From NCBI GenBank assembly GCA_031772625.1, contig CM062810.1, forward strand, positions 868,763,650 to 868,827,649: 64,000 bases of DNA, given 5' to 3'. This document shows positions 10,941-21,527 of this stretch, one piece after another; the stretch's first letter is position 1, and each line of letters starts with the position of its first letter. Below the pieces are notes generated by a model that was not told the DNA's origin, searched no databases, and was given only the letters and a program-made list of their open reading frames with translations. Source of the DNA: Pinus tabuliformis (taxonomy: Eukaryota; Streptophyta; Pinopsida; Pinales; Pinaceae). Position numbers and translations under genes: made by a program.

Positions 10941-12095
10941 AAGGATCCAAACAATCATTGCAACAATTGTAATATTGATGGTTTCATTGGATATAAGTGT
11001 TGAAAGCTACATCTAGGGTTGAATCCAAATAAATATAGTTTTTCCAAGAAGAATAACATATTAGATATGGATTCATTCAACCTAATAGAGTGTAGCATGG
11101 ATGTAAATGAGAAGACTGTCTACACCTCAGTGCAAAAGGAGTTGAATATGAATATCCTTCATAGCAAGGAAGAGAATGAGATGACTAAATTATTCCAGAT
11201 TAATACTCAAGTAAAAAATACCACGGTGGATGCTCTATTCGATTTTGATTCATTGGAAAAACTCACAGCAAAAAATCAAGTCAACAAGCTTGTGTTAGAT
11301 GTTCATGATTATTTGAACCACTATCCATTGGAATGGGTGAATAGAGATGTAGAGCTCAAAGTCACTAAATAGTGTAAGGTCAAGTTTACTATAAGTGCAT
11401 ATTTTATGAAATGGATTTATATATAATACTCCTTGATGTGTGTGGTATAGTGTTTGGAAGCCCTTACATGTACACAAGGGATTGATCTTCATGATCAGGG
11501 AAAACTAGCACTTATTGATCAAGGATGGGGAAGTATTTCATCATCAATGTGGAAAAAGGTAAGTAGAAGGTCTCTCTAGTAAGTTCCAACCAAGCCAAAA
11601 ATCGATCACTTTTAGTGGAAAATTTGTATTATTTTTCTTGAGAGATAATCAACCAAGGGATGAATTAGTAAAAGGAATCCATAGAGAGATGTAATGAAGA
11701 GCAGAAATAATAGTTAGAGGATTTATTGTATGTGTATAGAGAAGTGCTCGAAGAGCCTAAATATTTACCAACTAAAAGGGAAGTGGGGCACAAGATACAA
11801 TTGTTTCCTAATTCCCCATTACCAAATATTGGGTTGTATGGATAGTTTATTTTGGAAGGAGATAAAGTGAAGAAACAATTGCAATAACTACTAGAGTAGG
11901 GAGTAATTAGACAAAACACATCATCATATGGGTCACATAGCATCATAGTTCCCAATAAGGATGGGACTTGGTGAATGTGTAACGAATTTACTTTGGAAGG
12001 AGATAAAGTTAAGAAACAATTGCAATAACTACTAAAGTAAGGAGTATTTCAACCAAGCACATCATCTTGTGGGTCACTATCATCATCATACCCAA
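10941..12095 (+). mobile_element. Ty3/gypsy fragment: gag zinc knuckle, protease, start of RT
   Basis: In one frame there is a CCHC-like knuckle remnant (CNNCNIDGFIGYKC, 10959-11000, His replaced by Phe), a TGA at 11001, then an open stretch of 117 codons (11019-11372). That stretch contains an aspartic-protease-like segment, QVKNTTVDALFDFDSLEKL, where families normally have D-S/T-G, followed by LDVHDYLNHYPLEWVNRDVELKV. After further stops the RT entry motif appears (GVIRQNTSSYGSHSIIVPN, 11900-11970). The LEGDKVKKQLQ block is repeated at about 11984-12095. Gag, the rest of RT, RNase H and integrase are absent. The fragment is inactive. Confidence 0.75.
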
Positions 12096-12431
12096 CATAA
12101 ACATAAACAGAACAGAGGCTATTGATAAAACAGTCACTATCATCATAGCAGTGAAAGTTTGCTACCTGTGAACAATGAATGAAACCAATATCTAGTGGTA
12201 ACAACAACCTCCAAACACGTTAGAAGGCAGTGAAGTTACAGGGCTAACCTGGTCATGACAAGGGTCTCTAAGATGCGTTTGGTGTGGTGAGACCCCCACA
12301 ACACGTGGAGATATTTCCTTAACAGAGGTTGATCATGATGCTAGCTTGGTTCAAGGTTCATATACTTACTCTGTTTGTTCTGCTGCTACGTATGCATATA
12401 TATGCTCTTAGGTATACTACTAGGGCAAATT
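12096..12431. other. Unassigned sequence
   Basis: This lies between the gypsy fragment and the LINE. I see no frame or repeat other than short direct similarity to the gypsy RT duplicate at its left edge. Confidence 0.5.
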
Positions 12432-14155
12432 ATCCATGCTTACAAGTAGTGGAAAGACTGAACTGTAAGTCCCATCATAAGTAGTCAAAATGGCCATAGA
12501 TTTTGTTCAATAGCACAATGCCTGACCTGCAAAACATAAACCCCATTTGTTAATAACATCTGGAGCTCCTTCTATTAGGGGATCTCCCTTCTACTAATTA
12601 TTTCCAAAGCTCATATTTCATCTCAAATTCTGGGTTGTTTATATATTGTGTCATCCTTTCTTGTCTTCCTCATTGCAGTCTTTTATTATCAGGTGGAAAT
12701 GTGCTTCTAAATTGGGTCTACATGGTCTTCTAGCATATGAATGGGACAATTTTGTTAAGAATCTTATTCTCAATGGTCTAATCTTATCATAGGAGGATGG
12801 TTCAATTGCTTGTGCTTGGAACACCTCATTTGGAAAATAACTTCTTGCCATGCCTATAATTCTATATCAGCATGTTCTTCCCTTCCCATGGTAAATTGGT
12901 GGTATAATAAGTTTCGGGACTGTCTTATTGCTCCAAAAATGAAATTATTCATATGGTTGGATTTAGAGAATTAGATATAACCATGGGACCCTCTATTGTG
13001 CAAAGGATTATCTAGGCCAAATATATGTATCCTCTATTCAAAGGACTTTGAATATGTCAATCACTTATTTTTTCTGTGTGATTTTTCCATGGAACTTTGG
13101 ACTGCAACCGTCACGTTATTTAATATTTTGGACCTTGTTCCAATGTATCATATTGACCATTTCCTTTTCTTATGTGAGAAAAACATGGGTAATTATAAAT
13201 CCTTTCCTATCTTCATCGCTTGGGGTGTCTAGAAGGTTCAGAATAAACATATCTTTGAAAGCAGAGATCTCTGACATCCTACCTCATATTATGGGTTTCT
13301 TCTCTGTATGTCAAGCCTTTGAATCCTCCTCGTAGTCACTCCTTATGCTTCCCTCATAGTCCTCTATCTATAAATGTAGGTTTCTTTGATGATGCATATC
13401 ATTTAGGTGTATCTGGAGGGGGTGCCATCAGTTTCCTCCCTAGAAATGGGTCTTATCATATTTGGTTGAATATTGGTTCAGAGTCTAATACCAAGGCAGA
13501 GGTTTCTGTAGTTTGGGCCCTTTTATATATTGAAACATCATTGAACATTATCTCCTGTCAGATTTATGGAGATTCCAAGTGTGTGATGGACTGGATAATG
13601 GAGAAGAGGAATTTTAAGGTTCTTTCCCTCAAGCACTAGATGTAACATATTTAAATTCTTAAGGGTCTCTTTCATAATCTACTATTCTAGCATATTTTGA
13701 GGGAATGTAACCAACATGTGGACTATATGTCCAAAAAATATCTACGGGTGGAGGAAGGCCACTTTTTATTTGAAGAACCAGGAGGCTTACAATTATTGAG
13801 AAGGGGATATGTTCATATCTCCAGTGATCTTCAGTTGGCTCACTTCTTTTGAAATGTCAAGAATTTCTATCCTTTTTGTCATCTTATGAATAAAATATTT
13901 TTGTTTGAACTGGTTATTCTTGTTTGTAACTAGGATTTTAATGTTCCATACTATCCGGGTTTTTATCTTTTTTAGTAATTTTATCCATGTTCTACAAGGT
14001 TTATAGATGTTCTTTTCATGTCCATTTTTGGTCCCTGTTAGATAATTTTGTGATGGATGTTGTTATTGGCATTGGTGATATGCATACCTTTGAGGTTTTT
14101 TGGGTCATATATATGTAAATGTACTCCTCTTTCTTAATGAAAAGGATGATTTATC
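12432..14155 (+). mobile_element. Decayed plus-strand LINE: zinc-binding RT tail and RNase H
   Basis: The first 360 bp match 5918-6280. Translations across several frames then give LINE motifs in the right order. First comes a reverse-transcriptase zinc-binding segment, PLLCKGLSRPNICILYSKDF and then HLFFLCDFSMELW (12996-13110). Next is an RNase H start (VGFFDDAYHLGVSGGGAIS, 13375-13430), then SNTKAEVSVVWALLY and the catalytic GDSKCVMDW (13565-13595). Frameshifts and stops separate the pieces. AT-rich sequence ending in TTTCTTAATGAAAA near 14140 may be the 3' end. Confidence 0.75.
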
Positions 14156-14388
14156 TTCTCTAGAAAATATTACCCTATAAAAGGGTTGGTGTTTAGGAGT
14201 TACGAGACTCAGCAATTTTTCAGTTACGAGTCAGACTAACCCATATTCCTGTACTCTGTTTTCCTACATGACAAAGTGATAAACAGAGGAAATGAAGATT
14301 TTTTTGGATATTTCCACCATTGATACAACTAGTGAATTAGTGAATTAGCAATAACATAGTAGTGAGCTTGAGTGGACCCTCAGGGGGA

Positions 14389-14519
14389 CTCTACACCAGC
14401 TAGGATCTGTCCAAGTTAGATATCAAGCACACTTTCACAACCCAACACTGGATACTCTACACCAGATAGGATCTGTCCAAGTTAGATATCAAGCACACTT
14501 TCACAACCCAACACTGGAT
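14389..14519 (+). repeat. Tandem duplication, unit 64 bp
   Basis: CTCTACACCAGcTAGGATCTG through CCCAACACTGGATA occurs twice back to back with essentially one difference (CAGCTAGG versus CAGATAGG). This indicates a recent slippage or small tandem duplication. Confidence 0.92.
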
Positions 14520-16705
14520 ATTCACTAAGTTTGGAAGGAAATAAACTTTAAAAAGATTGCAGATCTATTTGATTGAGAAATCTTCGGAACAACATGAAGA
14601 TTTAATTACACTACAACACATTCCTTGCTGAAAAATGATCCTTTAAATAGAATGCAGATCTATCTTATTCCCCACTATTTTCACCATCTTCCCATACACT
14701 ATCAACAACTCGCAAAACAACAAGGAGATCAATACTTTTCATTTCCAGAGAAATACCACCTACCACATTATCAATAGTTTCAAAAGGGAATCAGTTTCTT
14801 TATACCACAGATGGCAAAGTTCCTTTAAGGGGTACTCCTTTGGGGATCCTATTATTAGACTTTGTGGGTGGTCCATTTATTGGAAACACCAAATGAACTC
14901 TATCAAACTTGCAATCTGTGCCTCCTCCTTGTAGAGTTATATAATGTGTTGTAGAACCTTTCTCATAATTCAACCTAGCTAGTTGTCTGCCACTGCATTT
15001 TTACCTCAAGATATCACTTCTTTGGAAATGGCTCTAAGGTTTGCATAAAATTATGAACCCATAGTTAAATAGGAACCTCCTATATCTCCTAATGACTTCA
15101 CAGTAATACATGTATCCCATTGGATTGGAAGTACCACCGAATTGTAGGGGCTGGTTGACAGAACTGGATTCCAAAATGTCATTACCTAGTGGAGCCCCAA
15201 TTTCTGGTAGGCCTTTATCATTAAGTACCTCTATCATATCATGCCATGAGTGAAACTTGATTTGATGTGCTTACCCACCATTACATGGGGGCCTTTTCCA
15301 AATTCATATACATTGTTGCAACCCTTTGCTCAGGCACAATCTACTCCACCACTTGTTCCAAAGATTCTTTCATGGTGTCAGTTGTGCCATTAAACTCAAT
15401 ATCTTCTTAAGCTCTGCACTAATCCACCTAACTATTTTCAACATCATGCAATGCCAAAAAAAAATTACAGTCTATTCAAGAGTGATTAAAATCTATATTT
15501 ATCTTTTTCCATAGATCAGACACTGACACACAAGACAGAGTTCCGAGTCATCATTGTGCTCATACAAAATAAAAATTCAACCTTTCTTACACAAAGGCAC
15601 AAAAAGAGTTGAAATATGGGCATTTGTTTGGAATTCACTCTATGTGCCACTGTACCCAGTTAGTTTTATTGTTATGTTTATCTGGTTTTACTTATAACAC
15701 TTAAAAAGAGGATGAGAATGGAAACAGTAAAGGAGTAGAGAAACATCTTCCTCTGCGATAACAGCAGCTATGGTGGAATGGTAAACGCTCCTCGCATATT
15801 CACACCTTGGAAACCTTATCTCGAAATGAAGCTAGTCCTCACTTGCATTAGAGCAAATCCATTTGAACCTTGTTGGGCCTTGAAAGAGAGATCAAATTTC
15901 TCCAAACACCTCGTAAACAAATATTCTTGTAAATTTTTTATATTTTTTAATAAAAAACAGCTGAAAGGTAAGATAGGCCCCATATAGTTGACTCAGTAAT
16001 AAAATTTAATTATTTTTAAATTAGATTTTTTTCATACAAAACATGTCTGCTTGAACAGAACATACTGAAAAGGAAGATAACCCGATAACCCCATATAGTT
16101 GACTTAGTAATTAAAATTTTAGGTTTATATGGTATCAAATTCCTCATCAAATTTCTTTCCACATCATCCAGTGGTAAAAAATATATCGAAGAATTCAATA
16201 TATTTTAATACACAATATATATTTTTTAATTTTTTTACATAAAATTTTATGTTTATCATATCAAATATTTTATATTTATAAGAAAGATTAAGTTTCTAAG
16301 AGTTTAATATCTTTTAATATGTAGCATATATTTTTAATAGACAATATATTAAAGGGAAAAATAATAAGATAACTTTTTTGTAAGTTAGTAAAGTTTCAAT
16401 ATATTACTAAATAAACATACAATACAAAAATAGTAGTTGGTTTACCAAACCAGTTGTAGAAGAAGATTCTCTTTGTCACACATTTAACCAGACATGCCAT
16501 TAGATTTTTTTGTCTTTACTTTCCCTTATATAGTTCAAAAAAGTTCCCCTTCCCACTACTACTATATGTAGGTCTGCCTATCTGAATAGCTATATAGCTC
16601 TGATCTTCAGACCTAAACTTGACAAAATAACTACAATACTACCTATATAACATAACACAAAACTAAACAAAAGATTGGTCGATGCCATGATCAACTAACA
16701 CAATA
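14520..16705. other. AT-rich unassigned sequence
   Basis: No recognisable gene, RNA or terminal repeat. The frames at 15034-15237 (minus), 15326-15514 and 15778-15987 are short and match nothing I know. 15950-16400 is very AT-rich, with a short repeated phrase (CCCCATATAGTTGACTcAGTAAT) near 15978 and 16090. Confidence 0.5.
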
Positions 16706-17329
16706 TTATTTGCTTGGAGTTGTTATCGTCGTTGGCCCCATTGTTGGGTCCTCCACAAGGGTTGTCGCTGGAGCCTCTAGGGTTGCCAGTGGACAGCCGC
16801 CTGCAGCGCAAGCCTCTCGAACTCGATACTTCCTCAAGCGGGTGAAATCTCCTATCTCTACACCCATCGATATATCCACATTATCGATATAATTTAGATA
16901 GATTGAGAACATTTTGTTAAGATCCCCAATTCTGCCAACATGCAATTTCTCTATGTTAACCAAACCCTTGAGAGCCTCTTCAATTCCTTTTAGGCGTTGG
17001 TCTATAGATTTTAACTCGATTTCTGTCTCGAGTTGCCTCTTTTTCCTCTACTCTGCTGCCTCTGCTTGCAGCTTTTCCACTAGAGTCTTGACATGCCAAG
17101 CGGTCTCCAAGGTCTTTTGGTACACAGTCATCTATGTTTTGGATTTCCCTGTGTTGATGATCCAATCTCCTTCCTCCTCTATTCTACCATCAAAGATAGC
17201 CCTACAATGTCTTCGAACCTCACTCTCCCAGATTTCCACTATATCCTTCCCTTTTGTGTGACTGTTTAGCAACAACCTCCGCTGCTTCCTCCATGCATGT
17301 CTGTTTGCAAAACTCAAAGCCCTGAGCAT
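16706..17329 (-). pseudogene. Unknown coiled-coil protein remnant
   Basis: A single minus-strand frame runs from 17329 to 16706, with TAG stops at 17132 and about 17047. Upstream of the ATG at 17329 another frame reads EVVPADAQGFEFCKQTCMEEA, suggesting a frameshift near 17260. The readable protein has a charged helical stretch (KSIDQRLKGIEEALKGLVNI) with heptad-like spacing, typical of a coiled coil. I do not recognise the family. A gag-like or other element-encoded protein is possible, given the copia remnant next to it on the same strand. Confidence 0.35.
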
Positions 17330-17979
17330 CCGCGGGAACTACCTCTTGGCCTACTAGCATCACTTTAGCTCTTACTCATTGCACTCCCTGATAACTGAAT
17401 TTCCCTCATAGAAATTACTATCACCAACTCACAATTACACCACCTTTCAGTGTTTTTCCTTATGTCGATGAAGCTTGCTCCCTAGCTATGATTTAAAGAT
17501 GACACCCCAAATGAGACTTGCCTCGCCGATATTTGAGTACTTTCCCTCTCAATTTTTAGTAACTCTGACCTGCTAGCGATGTTGTTGTTCATTCGTGTGT
17601 ACTTGTGGACGTCCTTCCTCTCATTTTCCCTTGCCAGCGGTTTGTTCAAAATCATAATCACCCTGACCTTGCTCTTGTATGTTTCCCCTCTTGATTTCGT
17701 ACCTTCCCACTCCTCTTGCCACATCTCCTATTAATGAGACGATCACACTAACAATCTATTATGGGGGAAATCCTCTCCTTCCCATGATTAACCATCACTC
17801 TATCCTTGTATTGCAGACACATACCCCTTCTCGTTTCCTAAGTATGTCCATAATGAAGGATTATTTGTTCGTATGAACTGGTAGATCACTGTCCTGATTC
17901 GGCCCACCCCTTCTCTATCAACCTACCTTAATGGCGTGGAGTGATCTCTCTCTACCAACCTTTGGCTTTCCTCCTTTAG
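17330..17979 (-). other. Possible upstream part of the coiled-coil remnant
   Basis: A minus-strand frame at 17482-17724 (RVIMILNKPLARENERKDV and similar) continues the character of the neighbouring remnant, but I cannot join it convincingly. No other feature is visible. Confidence 0.25.
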
Positions 17980-18500
17980 CTAGCCCTCTGAAAACTTGCA
18001 CATCACGTCGGTGAGCAAATGGACATTATCTACCCCTTTATTTTCCACCCTATCCACCAACACATTCGAAAACCACTGAACTAAGGTGAATTCCATGGTT
18101 TTCAACACCTCCAGATGTTTTTGAATGCGTTGGATTAATGGGGGCAAGTGCCAGTTCCATGTTACTTTACTTATTTGTGTGCCACATTGTAACTTACGTG
18201 TCACTTGAATGATAAGAGGTGCGGTTCCTACTAGGTCTGGTTCCATGGGAGTTTGCATGGGCTTACAACCATTCATATGGGATTTCTCAATAAGTGTCTT
18301 GGCATATTTTCTTTTATATACAAATATCCGGTGATGTGTTTGTCACACCTCCAAACCAAGACACTAATGCAATAGACCAAGATCGGTCATGTCAAAGGAC
18401 CTTTTCAAATCTTGCCAAAATTCTCTTCTCATAACTGCCTGTGATTACTAAGTCATCGACATACACAACGATGATCACAATATCCCCCCTTGATCTTTGC
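17980..18500 (-). mobile_element. Ty1/copia reverse-transcriptase fragment
   Basis: On the minus strand, IVIIVVYVDDLVITGSYEKR (about 18475-18420) contains the YVDD catalytic motif of copia reverse transcriptases. It is followed, after frameshifts, by AKTLIEKSHMNGCKPMQTP (about 18300-18235), which matches the copia sequence that follows the RT core (xCKPxxTPM). The sequence after that does not continue as copia RNase H. Protease, integrase and LTRs were not found. The remnant is inactive. Confidence 0.7.
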
Positions 18501-18779
18501 AGTAGAGGTTAGGATCATAAGGGCTTCTCTTTCAGCCGTGCTGTGCAAAATGCTCATCAATTTGTATAGAAAGTTCCCACAATATATTCCGTTTAAGCAA
18601 AATATAATGCTTAATATTTTGCAAAATAGATACAAATGGATTACTGCGATGTAGTAATATCTCCGAAAGAATATCTAAAAGCATATTTTCAAGATATTTA
18701 CACCATGCAGAGGTAAAAAAAAAGGGCATATATGTTTAAATCCCTCCCATCAAAGTACCTTGAGGTCCCTCTAATGGTG
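18501..18779. other. Unassigned sequence
   Basis: A short AT-rich stretch between the copia and LINE remnants. No supported feature. Confidence 0.5.
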
Positions 18780-20200
18780 CAAGCCTAGAAGAACTCCAAT
18801 TAGGAAAAAATTGTATCAAACCTTGAGGATAGGGTGAAACAATGGAATGTCAAAGCCCTAAACCTGGGTGGTCATCTGATTCTAACAAACACAGTGCTAC
18901 AAGCTATTCCAAGGTATATGTTATCTATCCTCCCTTCTCCCAAAAGATCTGGGACATCCAAAGGAACTTCTTGTGGCGAGGGGTAGAGGTGAAACGAAAA
19001 TGGGCGCTAGTGGCCTTAAATAGAGTGCAAACCAAAAGATGCAGGTGGGCTAGGTCTTCAAGATCCAGAGGTAACCAACAAAGAAAATGGAGCAAAATTA
19101 TGGTGGAGATGGTTAAAAGGGGGGTCATCACCTTGGGAAAGGCTTTGGAAATCAAAATATGCACCTAATTTCCATACAAAAAAGTTAGTTTGGTTATCAA
19201 GTTCCACTCAGGGGTTGGCAATTTGGAATTTAGCATGGAATAAAAGAGGTATAATGCAAAAACACTATTCTGGGAAATCAAAAATGGAAAGGAGGCCCTA
19301 TTTTGGGATGATGCATGGTAGAAACAAGCTAAGTTATGCAGGGAGGAATGACATCCCTTCAAACTAAGCACAGAAATATAAGAGTATAGAGAATTCTACC
19401 AATTCTAGGATCAAGGACTAGAAAATAACAAATGGAGGCGATGGAATTTTAATATCTTTCAACGGCCAACCCAGAATGACTTAGCTATTCAGTATCTAAC
19501 AGAGGAACTAAGAAAATTAAGAATTATGTTCAATAATGAACAAGACCAACTCAAATGGGGGAAAAAAGAAGATGTGGAGTTCAATCTCAAGGAAGTCAAA
19601 GCTTATCTTAGTGAGGGATATACTGGTACAAATGATCCATCGTGGAGAAAACTGGATGGTGCCACATTGGCCATAAATTTAAATTTTCATGTCATTGATT
19701 TTACACCAGAAGGTCCTAACTCAGGACAAAGTTATAAAGAGAGGATTTATAGGTTCCTCTTCGTGTTTCCTCTCCGAAAACACAAAAGAGAGGCTTAATC
19801 ATTTACTCAACACCTGTAACTATATGGAGGCACTATGGGACTAATTAGCCTCAATATTTAGATAAAGAAACCAAAGTCGAGAGAGCATACAAGAAACAAT
19901 AAAGAAATGGCGGGTGCATTATACAAAACCGAGGTGGTGAACCTTACCTGAAATTTCATTCGAGGTTTCATCCTTTGGGAAATTTGGAAGGAGCACAATA
20001 GATGAATATTCTCTTATAATAAGCTTCCTGTTGACAACCTAGTGGAAGGAAAAATGTGTCAGCTAAAGGAAACATTAATTAGTACGGGAAATCAACCATT
20101 AGAGGAACAACCACCCCCCAAGGAAACACAAATTTTGAAGTGATGAGGCTTCATGTTTTTCACCCTGTTTTCCCCAAATAAATATATTCTAGCAGGAAGA
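18780..20200 (+). mobile_element. Decayed plus-strand LINE: end of RT and zinc-binding region
   Basis: Across shifted frames the plus strand gives a LINE-type thumb segment (KDLGHPKELLVARGRG in one frame, IWDIQRNFLWRGVEVKRKWA in another, 18945-19010). It continues into GAKLWWRWLKGG (19085-19130) and WKSKYAPN, then YNKLKWGKK-type and FNLKEVKAYLSEG text (19545-19615). These match the part of plant LINE ORF2 between the RT palm and the zinc-binding motif. Stops and frameshifts are frequent. The frame at 19526-19798 is the longest open piece. No 5' end or poly(A) end is clear. Confidence 0.7.
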
Positions 20201-20429
20201 ATTATTCATTACTTTCCCCTCTTACAAGCAAACACTCGACAAAAAAAGGATTTCACACCTCGGAGTTTTTTTGTAGGATAAAGGGAAAGGTGAGTGGGTA
20301 TCCTGCAGTAGCTGCATTGGTCTTATTAGCATTACGCCACTTTTCATATGGGTCTTCACAACAAATAATCACCATTACACTTTGTTGATTTGTTTTAAAA
20401 ATAAACATAACACCCAATAGATTTCTTTT
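20201..20429. other. Unassigned junction between LINE and 75-bp array
   Basis: No gene. It could contain the left boundary of the element carrying the DUF7869-like frame, but I see no clear terminal repeat. Confidence 0.3.
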
Positions 20430-21345
20430 GGGATGCAATGTTGTTGTTGGTAGTATGATTGTATTTGTGCCACATGTAAAGCTAATATGCGTTAAATTTC
20501 TTTCACCTTGCAATATTTTTATTGGAAATGTGTTTGTGTTTGGGCTAGAAACTATGCTAGATTTCTTTTGCTTTGCAATAGTGTTGTTGTCAATTAGGTT
20601 GTTTATGATAAAAGGAAATCTAGCAAGTGTTAGATTTCCATCACTTTGGCAATGTTATTGGAAATGTTGTGCTTGTGTTTGGGCTAGAAGTTGTGTTAGA
20701 TTTCTTTTGCTATGCAATGTTGTTGTTTTCAATTTGGTTGTTTATTATAGAAGGAAATATAACACGTGTTAGATCTCTTTCACCTTGGTAATGTGCTTTT
20801 GTTTGTGTTAGAAGGAAATATAGCATGCACTAGATTTCTTCTGACATAAAATGTTGTTATTGGTAGTATGCTTGTATTTATGCTACATGTAAAGCTAGCA
20901 TGCGTTAAATTTATTTTACCTTGCAACATTGTTGTTGGAAATGTGATTGTGTTTGTGATAGAAGTTGTTGGATTTTGTTGGCTTTTGTTTGCCCTACAAT
21001 GTTATTGTTGCCAATGTGCTTTTGTTTGTACTAGAAGTAAATCAATCGTATGCTAGATATCTTCTACACTGCAATGTTATTTTTGGCAATGTGATTGTGT
21101 TTGTGCTACAATAAACTCTAGAATGTGTAAGATTTCTTTTACTTTGAAATGTTTTTGTGAGTAATATGCTTCTATTTACGTTAGAAGAAAATTTAGCATG
21201 TGGTGGATTTCCTTCGCCTTAGAATATTGTTATTGGCAATGTGTTTGTGTTTGTGCTAGAAGGAAATCTTGCATGTGCTAGATTTATTTGACCATGTAAT
21301 GTTGCTTCTAGCAATATGCTTATGTTTGTAGTAGAAGGAATGATA
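20430..21345 (+). repeat. Degenerate tandem array, period about 74-75 bp, about 13 copies
   Basis: The landmark (g)CAATGTTgTTgTTGGcAATgTG recurs at about 20437, 20511, 20574, 20648, 20715, 20790, 20848, 20923, 20996, 21071, 21147, 21221 and 21296. Most spacings are 73-76 bp, with a few short units of 58-67. Each unit also carries TTTGTGtTAGAAGGAAAT and GCaTGTGcTAGATTTCTTT. The units at 20437 and 20848 resemble each other more than their neighbours (TAGTATG, TACATGTAAAGCTA, ATGCGTTAAATTT), pointing to a higher-order repeat of about 411 bp. The array ends about 180 bp before the DUF8039-like exon. Confidence 0.9.
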
Positions 21346-21527
21346 TTGATTGTTAGCTTTCATTTGAGGAAACAATGTTTCATTACATACAACATGACAA
21401 CCATAATATTTTTATTTTTGCATTTATATTACTTTTTCGGAAGTTGTGTGTTTTTGGGGAAATATAAAGTCACACTTTACATGGTTCATTCTTTTAATTA
21501 CAAGTTACGATGTAATTGTTGTTACAG

